Positions 57,422-64,000 of a DNA stretch of 64,000 nucleotides are shown here, one piece after another. Source of the DNA: Favolaschia claudopus. Lineage: Eukaryota; Basidiomycota; Agaricomycetes; Agaricales; Mycenaceae. Numbering within the stretch: the stretch's first letter is position 1; the number at the start of each line of letters is the position of its first letter. The position numbers and the translations under genes are program-made. Under the pieces are notes generated by a model. The model was not told the origin of the DNA. It did not search any database and saw nothing but the letters and a program-made list of their open reading frames with translations. Where the stretch lies: positions 1,178,001-1,242,000 of the forward strand of contig JAWWNJ010000065.1 of assembly GCA_037176885.1 (NCBI GenBank), in the 5' to 3' direction.

Positions 57422-57753
57422 TAATAATGTCGGTATGCACGGTTGAATAGCTTTCTTCCGGTGTCCACTCAACATTGATGCACATTGCGTGATATCTAGT
57501 CAACCGTGGGTGTCGAATTCTCGCTTAATATTGGCCAATTGATACTCAAATCAAACCCAAAGCCCGTCTATCAACCCAAGGACTTCTCTATCAAAACCCA
57601 AGCACAATGCGATCAAACCCAACTTGCCCACCAGGATCAACCTCCCGACCCAAATCAAACGAATTTCGTGCTTCCAACTTCGAAACCACAGGACAGATTA
57701 CAGCAAAGAATTATAGAAGTTCTTTTGTTTCCGAGACACAAAGCAAACAAAGA
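57422..57753. other. Noncoding; ATCAAACCCAA-like short repeats
   Basis: Four variants of ATCAAACCCAA occur at about 57550, 57569, 57588 and 57611, spaced 19-23 bp. Otherwise nothing recognised. Confidence 0.4.
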
Positions 57754-59576
57754 TTAGAATACATTGGGATGCATGAGCCGGGCAAGGGCTAACGCCTGCG
57801 TCCAGATTGCGATACATTCTTTGTCTTGAGCTGTGCCTAGCAAAGGGAGAACTGCATTGTACAACTGCAAGTCTTCACCTTCTCGTAAAATTCCTGGAGG
57901 TGGCTCGACAACGACACTGCTAAGGTCAGCAAGCGGCGGAGGACCGACTCTTCCCACCCATGAAGTCTCCCCTTCACTGCGAGGATTGTTTGCGCGCTGG
58001 GAAGCAAGCAGAGAATCGTCACGAAGACCTTCCCAGTCCAAACCGTAAACCTCGAGTTCTTCCTCGCTCAAAACCTCCTCCTCAGGCAGTTGGTTGCCTC
58101 GCACACCGTGAACAAGCATGTCGAAAACAAACATATCCGCAGGGGAGCGGTTAGGTCCATTGCGGATCTGAATGCGATGCTGATTACAGCTTTGCGCAAA
58201 AAAGGCAAGCTGGCTGTTGATCGTGGCAAGGAAGAGGAAATGAAGAAGCCAAATGTGGGCGCGGCTGTTGATATCGAGCCCATGTCGAAGTTCGAGAATT
58301 GTGAACCGCTCGGCCCAGGTAGCACCCAACTGAGCCGTGATGTCGACCCAGAGACGCTCAATACGAACGTTATGAACACTCCTAATTGCGATTAGAAAAC
58401 ACATTCCAAATATATGAAATCTCGACCTCACCTTCCCCAGATGTAAGATCCACGCAACATTCCCCTATAAGCTTCCATCCAAGCGGCAACATACAGATCT
58501 TCAGTGCCATGATCCCCCCGAGCTCGAGACGGAACACCAAATTCTCTACATGCTGCTAAGAAAATATCGAGGACAGTCTGTGCACTGTTATTATCACTGG
58601 CGCGTAAGCCAGTATAAAAAGATTGAATGCTTACCATGCTGCCCATCGTGGTGCCAAAGTGAGTTCGGGCCAGGTACAGAGTAAACCCGGCGGCGAATAC
58701 GGATGCGTTCGAAAATCCTGCGGACTGGATCTATCCGCAAAAGCGACTGCCGTACTCGCTCACGCGGAACACGATGGCCCAGACGCCTAAGAATACCATC
58801 AAGCATGCCCAGTCCAGCCCGCCGAAAGTAGGAACGAAGCCTCAGTAGAAGATTGTCAAGTTCATCATCGGAGAGTGAGGAAAGAGGGCCTGTGTAAGAG
58901 GTGACTGGAGGATCTTGAAGGCTTTCGATATCGGGAGGAAGATGAGTAGGCATAGGCAACTCAGGATCAAGAATGTCGTCTCGAACAGGGGAAGTCGAAT
59001 GATTAGTGGCGGATTCTGGTTGCGAGGGATCATCAAGTTCCTCGGGAGGGAATGGATTCGCCTGAGGTGTGCCAATGCCGTGACGCAAAAGAGCTGATCG
59101 CACGGTGTTTCTGCTGACACCCAGAAAGCGGTGGATGCTAGCTGTAGTTCTCTGAGAATAGGCCCAGCGAAGGAAATCAGGATCGATTTCAATGTGAGGG
59201 CGGCCGGCACGCCCCGTACGAACTGTCTGGACCACCACCGGACGTCCATTATGTGAGGCGTCGAGGGCATCACAATATTCTAGCTGGAGGTCGCTCTGCA
59301 TCACAGCCAGGCTGGTCTGCATTACTTCTAGCTCCTGAGGGTCGAAAATAGTGGAGTGCTAGCATTTTATAGCTAAGCTATAAGCATACAAAATCACTAT
59401 TTCACGCACCTGCTGCACTAGCTGAACAAATTCGTCCAAGTCGTCTCCAAGCCGGCGATAACAACAGCGTCTGTTGAGCTTTGGGTAAGCTCAGCGACAC
59501 TAGTATGGAAGCGGTGATAGTGTGTTCTGAATGCATTCAACAGGTCGTCAGCATTCGAAGGCGCCGTCTGTGCCAT
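57754..59576 (-). pseudogene. rve-type integrase gene, minus-strand copy, nearly complete
   Basis: Starts at ATG 59576 (MAQTAPSNADDLLNAFRTHY); a one-base loss near 59445 breaks exon 1. After an intron (about 59409-59340) the main frame begins ELEVMQTSLAVMQSDLQLEY, with HTH-like ASIHRFLGVSRNTVRSALLR, an acidic linker, RRAGLGMLDGILRRLG, RIDPVRRIFERIRIRRRVYS and WHHDGQHG (first Asp). About 20 residues expected before TGLRASDNN are deleted. SRARGDHGTEDLYVAAWMEA (second Asp) and RGSYIWGR lead to a 50 bp intron (58431-58382) and SVHNVRIERLWVDITAQLG (catalytic Glu), HIWLLHFLFL, GPNRSPADMFVFDM and an acidic tail to 57754. All three acidic positions remain. The family is the integrase-core type widespread in Agaricomycetes; its element boundaries are not evident here. 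Confidence 0.82.
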
Positions 59577-59735
59577 GGTGGTGGGAAAGAACAAGAGGCA
59601 GTTTGACAGTCATGTCACATCAGTGACATAAAAAACTTCTTCGTCTTCTCCGCTCATTCTATTCCGGGGAGACAGCTTACAGGAAGATGGCTGTCGAAAG
59701 TCCAGACGGTTCGGCGACCCGCATAATGATTTGTT

Positions 59736-60745
59736 TTGGTTTATATATTCCTCACAGTAGGCTGGTCTTCCCTCCTGGGACCCGACTTGCATCTCTTGAT
59801 CGCACCAGACCTCGCTACAGTCAGCTGCGCGATTTTGCTCAAGGGAACGAATGCGCCTGACGTCTCGGAAATGGTCATGCATTTGGAAATTCCCCAGAAG
59901 CACCTCATTGTCCGCAACGGTGTTCGCTCTGTTCGAGCTGCTGCTCTCATCCAGGCACTCGCTCTCGGCATCCAAAGCAAATCTGTGCTTCTCGAAAGCT
60001 CCTTGCTCTTCAACCTTATAACCGGAACATTTGGCTATAAGGCGCTCGAAGCCGGCTATATGGCTGTTGGTACCCTACCTCAAATACATGAAGACATGGT
60101 TTTGCAGTTCTTCTGTCCCACGCCTCACTGTAGCAAAGGCGAAGTCCCATGCACTCTTTCAACTGGAAATTCAACGTTCTTCTCCAACAGCTTCCCCACG
60201 GCGGACCCGGAATTCACTTTCATTTTGATTTTCTCCATACTGGTGGACTACTCCTTCTCCGATGGTCCCGCATTACAACGCACCTCTTCGGTGGCGAGTT
60301 TCTCATCCATGCCCAGTGACCCCAGTCACATTCAATCTACCAATTCAGACTACTTCAAAGCCGATTTCTCTGATCCCTCAGAGGCAATGGCGCGGTCCGA
60401 TTTAGAGATCCCAGAGATTTTCGAAACATTCTCTCTCCCGGACCCCATCACCGAACCTGCCAGCGTTCCCACCCGTCCCTCGGTCAGGGGTCTGTTGCAG
60501 CGTTGCTCCAGACATTGCTTCCAGACTTTGGGGTTTCGGAATCTGCCCTGAGAGCTGCAAGGGCTGGAAAAGGGAAGCAGACACTATTGGATAGGATCAG
60601 AAACGTCCAAGGAATGCAGGACTTGCTAGACAATTTGGATCTGGTTGCTGCGAAACACGACAAGGACAGCCCTTTGAAATCATTCACCGATTCCTCTGGT
60701 GGAAAGCATCTCCTGTCGGGAAACCTCGGTTTTGAGGGCCTGTGA
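59736..60745 (+). CDS. Unknown protein, possibly frameshifted
   Basis: A 271-codon frame (59736-60551) and an overlapping frame (60503-60745) could be one gene broken by a shift near 60530: the first ends GLLQRCSRHCFQTLG, the second reads QTLLPDFGVSESALRAARAG and IRNVQGMQDLLDNLDLVAAK. The first part has DLATVSCAILLKGTNAPDVS, a helix-rich stretch, and a Ser/Asp/Pro-rich linker with many acidic residues. No domain is recognised. It lies divergently from the minus-strand integrase gene (start at 59576), 160 bp away. Confidence 0.4.
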
Positions 60746-62664
60746 TTGGTCCTCCTCGACTTTCGTAAACAAGACTCAGCGTCTCTCAAAGGTCAAAAAG
60801 ATTCTGAAAGAAAAGGACTGGAAATCCAATCTCCCGGCAGAGCCGGTGGTAGGAGTCTTTTCCTCTTGTTTTCTCAGTTCTAACCCAGTTTCAGATCATT
60901 CAGCGGTGGTCTGGACTCGTTTACATGTTGTTCTGCTCTTGGCCCAGTTTCCACCGGTTGCGAGCCAATGCGAAATCCTCGGTGGATGCTGAGCAGAACG
61001 CGGCAGCTTTGTCTCAAAAGCATCTCGAGCTTAATGCTGAATGGATCTCGACTTATTTGGAGCCACGTGTCTCAACAACCCCTGTCTACTTAGATCACAT
61101 AGTCTACTCAATGTCCATTTCAGACATTCCTTTCCGAGTCCGACTTCATTCAAAGTTACATAGCGAGTCCTTACACCAAAAATACCCTTTTTTGGACATG
61201 TTGGTTCAAACCACTCAATTTCGAGGTTTCAGTGGGTCATGCATGCTCCGATGGATATATTACTACATTCAAAGGAGTAAAATTCTCAAAATTCACGCCC
61301 TGATGCACCCTTGATAGTCGCTGTTGGCAAAAGTGCGCGGCCATTGAACTCTGATTACCAAATTCGGAAGTGGTGGGAAATTTTTCGTTGGAATCCATTC
61401 GTTTCCGAGGTTCCAATGCATCAACGTACATCCTCGTGTGTTTAGAGCCATATTGTCTCCGGTTTCACATCTCAATAAGCTTTGTATTGTCACTGTCGGT
61501 AAGGTACACAGCTTCGAGTTGCGGTAACCAAATTTGGAATGGCAACGGGAACTTTCAGTTGTAAACCGCTTGTTTTCAGAGACGGAGTCGATTGATTACA
61601 GCAGTTTGCAGATGTAATGACACCACGTCGCATCACATGTAAAGAAAGCACGAAAAATACGTCTTCTTGTATCGCCTCGTTCTTGCTCGTTTCTTGCCCA
61701 ATATCGACTATTCTTGTATGTATGAGGTCGCCTTAATCCGGGCCTCAAGACGCTGGTATTTTATTGTCAAAATTCCGACTTTGATTTTGGTCGACATCCA
61801 CTTGACATCCAGCTTCTCCAACGTTGTCGCGCTCCTAGCAGGGTTATGCACACAGAATGAGTCTTGAGATCTCCAGAAAATAGTCATCTGGCATGCTTAG
61901 TAGTGTATGTGTGGTACAAAGTGGCTAATAGTAAGTAAGCCACGCAGACTCCAGTGGCAAACGAGAAAAATAGAATACGCCACAGCGAAATTTAGCGAAA
62001 AAATTAGCGTCCTTTCCTTTTGAAGACGCACCCCACTGGTACTATACACCGTTGTGACCCGCGCCTGAGAAGGAACAAAACCAGAGAACGAAACTGTGAT
62101 CACGGTGGAAGTAGAGAAGAGACACGAGAACAATAAGTTATCTAACCGGAATCCGCGCTACAAATGCATATATGTAGATTGAAAGTGACTAGAACTGCCT
62201 TCCTAACGCGCCTACACACGAGGTATTCTCTCCAGAATTGCGTCCAAGACGGCGATGACGATGACGAGCAAGGTGGATGTCGGCCAAAATGAAGTCAGGA
62301 TTTCGGCGATAAAAGATAGTCATTTTGAAGCCCGGATTACGGCGAGTCCTCCGATACCAAAATCATGCTATTTGTCGTCGAAACGAGAGAGATACGAAGG
62401 AGAGAAGAAGACGTGTTTTTTGTGCTTTCTTCTCATGTGATGCGACGTGTCCATTACATCTGCAAACTGCTCAGCATAGCATAAACTCTTGTTTTATAAG
62501 TTCATACCCTCCATACAGTCGCTGTTGGCAAAAGTACGCGGCTTCGAGTTCAGCGTCCCAAATTTAGAAGTGGTGGGAAATTTCGCTTGAAATCCGCTTG
62601 TTTTCAGAGAACAAGTCAATCAAATCAACATACTAGTATGCTCACTACTGCATTTACTTTCACT
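60746..62664. other. No intact gene; degenerate dispersed repeat
   Basis: A word TCGCTGTTGGCAAAAGT followed by CGCGGC and GAAGTGGTGGGAAATTT recurs at 61318 and 62519, with weaker versions at about 61491 and 62691. The copies also share a CGCTTGTTTTCAGAGA segment. No terminal repeats or open frame with a motif. Confidence 0.4.
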
Positions 62665-64000
62665 TTATTCTCTGACTAACTGCTGGCAGGCTCTGTTGGT
62701 AAAGGTATGCAATGAAACTCGATTACATGGGTTTCCAGACTCGCGCAGGAACTGAGTGAGAAGAATCTCGAACTCCAGATTGAAAGCCACACCCCCGTGC
62801 ACCGAATTGTAAAGCAAGAGCGGACGGTCAGGGCGCAGTAATAAGCATGTGAGGTTCGAGAGAGGCGAAGTCGGAGATGTAAGAGGTCCAGTGGTGCGCA
62901 AGGAAAAACTCAGTACCCCCCGGGAAGGAACGAGCAAACTGCAGCAGAAATCGTATCAGTAGCGGAGCTTAAGAGACCCTAATTGAAATACTTACCTTCC
63001 CAAAGCTGAAGCCGTTTTGAGCAGGGAAGCTCCACCCCTTCTGCGAAAGGAACAGTCTCAACGTGTCCATGTATTTCCGGGCCAATTGTGCATATTCTGG
63101 TCGCGGTCTACCAAAGCAGGGAGCTAAGAACAGGAATTAGTAGCAGCACTAAGTAATGATAGGCTTGTCTTACTTGAATGCCGAGTGTACCGACGATCTT
63201 ATCTTGAAATGGGGTGAGATTCCCCCCAGACCCAACAGCCTGAAGCTGGCGAGCAGCACGATCAAGAGAGGGATGCCAGGAAGAGATAACACTCGGAGTG
63301 AGAGACTCGAGGTTGCATTGATTCAAACAATATTGAATCAAAGCGGGCGAAATATCGCCAACCCCATGCCCACAGATCAGAGATCGGGACAACATCGCAC
63401 CAAAGACCCGAAGATCATCCAGCCGCGCAGAGGTGACCCCAAACCGCATCGACATGGGCACAGAGATACCCAAAGACAAGCGGTCTTCGTCTACAACGGT
63501 TGCAGTATCTCGCAGATTCACTGAGGAATCTGTCGAGAGCTTTGTGAATCGTCTCAGCCTCGATACCCGAGCCGAAAGAAGAAATCTCTCCAGCAGGCCC
63601 GACACTGACAGACGGTGGTAAGTTCATGTTCAACCAAAATATAAGACAAAGGCACGTACATCTGGAACCTGCGTCTGACCCGAAGCAGAGGCGAAAAATC
63701 CCGCCGCGCAGCAGCTTCCCGTACTGAGGCAATGTATGCCTCAGCAAGCTCGTCGATCGAGCCACCGCGCAATTCAAGTGTTCCACCATCAGTGGCTGCC
63801 TGATAGATAGCGGCGGTGACGTCGTTACGCTCATGAAGCTCTCGATAGAGAGTTGCGGGTGCGGGGATCCACGACGAGGTCGGCCAAGGAGGAGTGATAG
63901 CCTGGAAAGAGAAGATTAGTTTAGATATGTGAGAAAGCTAACCAACTTCTTACAGTGACAGGCTGCGAGGGAAGCTCGAGCAAAATGAGTCATTCACGAA
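62665..64000 (-). CDS. Unknown multi-exon gene, partial at window edge, probably frameshifted
   Basis: Minus strand. From the right edge: a short exon ending SQPVT, an intron (63951-63902), AITPPWPTSSWIPAPATLYR and TLELRGGSIDELAEAYIASV, an intron (about 63661-63610), VGPAGEISSFGSGIEAETIH and ALDRFLSESARYCNR, a one-base shift near 63500, LSLGISVPMSMRFGV, ALIQYCLNQCNLESLTPSVI, ASSWHPSLDRAARQL-like segment and NLTPFQDKIVGTLGIQV, then after further introns PEYAQLARKYMDTLRLFLSQ, FARSFPGGTEFFLAHHWTSY and YNSVHGGVAFNLEFEILLTQ. The spacing of introns and protein patterning indicate a real gene. A HECT-like fold is conceivable but unproven; I do not assign a function. Confidence 0.45.

Overview
The window reads as a repeat-rich accessory region of a filamentous basidiomycete, most likely an Agaricomycete. 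The evidence is many spliceosomal introns of 45-60 bp with GT/AG ends, basidiomycete-type transposon proteins (a hAT transposase with a BED finger, an rve-type integrase family, Tad-like and Cys-rich LINEs, chromodomain-type Ty3/gypsy), a fungal alpha-kinase, a forkhead gene, and a short interstitial CCCTAA tract. Nothing suggests a bacterial or viral replicon. Assignments to families are from reading motifs by eye; no database search was possible.

Layout. 1-3.3 kb: LINE endonuclease remnant, a TA-flanked MITE, an LTR-like stretch and a telomere-like tract between inverted repeats. 3.3-7.8 kb: a 4.46 kb terminal-inverted-repeat transposon whose four-exon gene (coiled coil plus a transposase-like body) is broken by a 507 bp MITE with a 9 bp target duplication and by one nonsense codon. 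9.3-21.6 kb: a Ty3/gypsy element with nearly identical LTRs and a 5 bp target duplication. Its pol is split by a poly-A-tailed retroposon with a tRNA-like head, which itself carries a complete-looking 4.17 kb hAT element (8 bp duplication, ten-exon open transposase) and a TA-flanked MITE. 21.6-22.6 kb: tRNA-like head, TIR element and a 402 bp tandem duplication. 23.5-26.3 kb: broken alpha-kinase gene and a forkhead gene, the best candidates for host genes. 26.4-33.3 kb: a full-length Tad-like LINE with 13 bp target duplications, carrying a 254 bp MITE. 33.4-42.2 kb: a hAT-type MITE and a second LINE with an intron-bearing ORF1. 42.2-50.3 kb: a dense field of short elements: identical 137 bp units, several TA-flanked MITEs, a 690 bp near-palindrome, a tRNA-derived SINE whose 3' end copies that of the second LINE, and a 34 bp perfect hairpin. 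52.4-64 kb: a spliced gene resembling a 2-oxoglutarate/Fe(II) oxygenase, an unknown convergent gene, two degraded rve-type integrase genes in opposite orientation linked by a shared MITE arm, and unknown genes.

How it fits together: most of the DNA is layered transposon insertion, and target duplications allow the order of events to be read in several places. The intact-looking open frames are the hAT transposase, the forkhead gene and possibly the 52.4-55.1 kb gene pair. Almost everything else carries stops, frameshifts or insertions.
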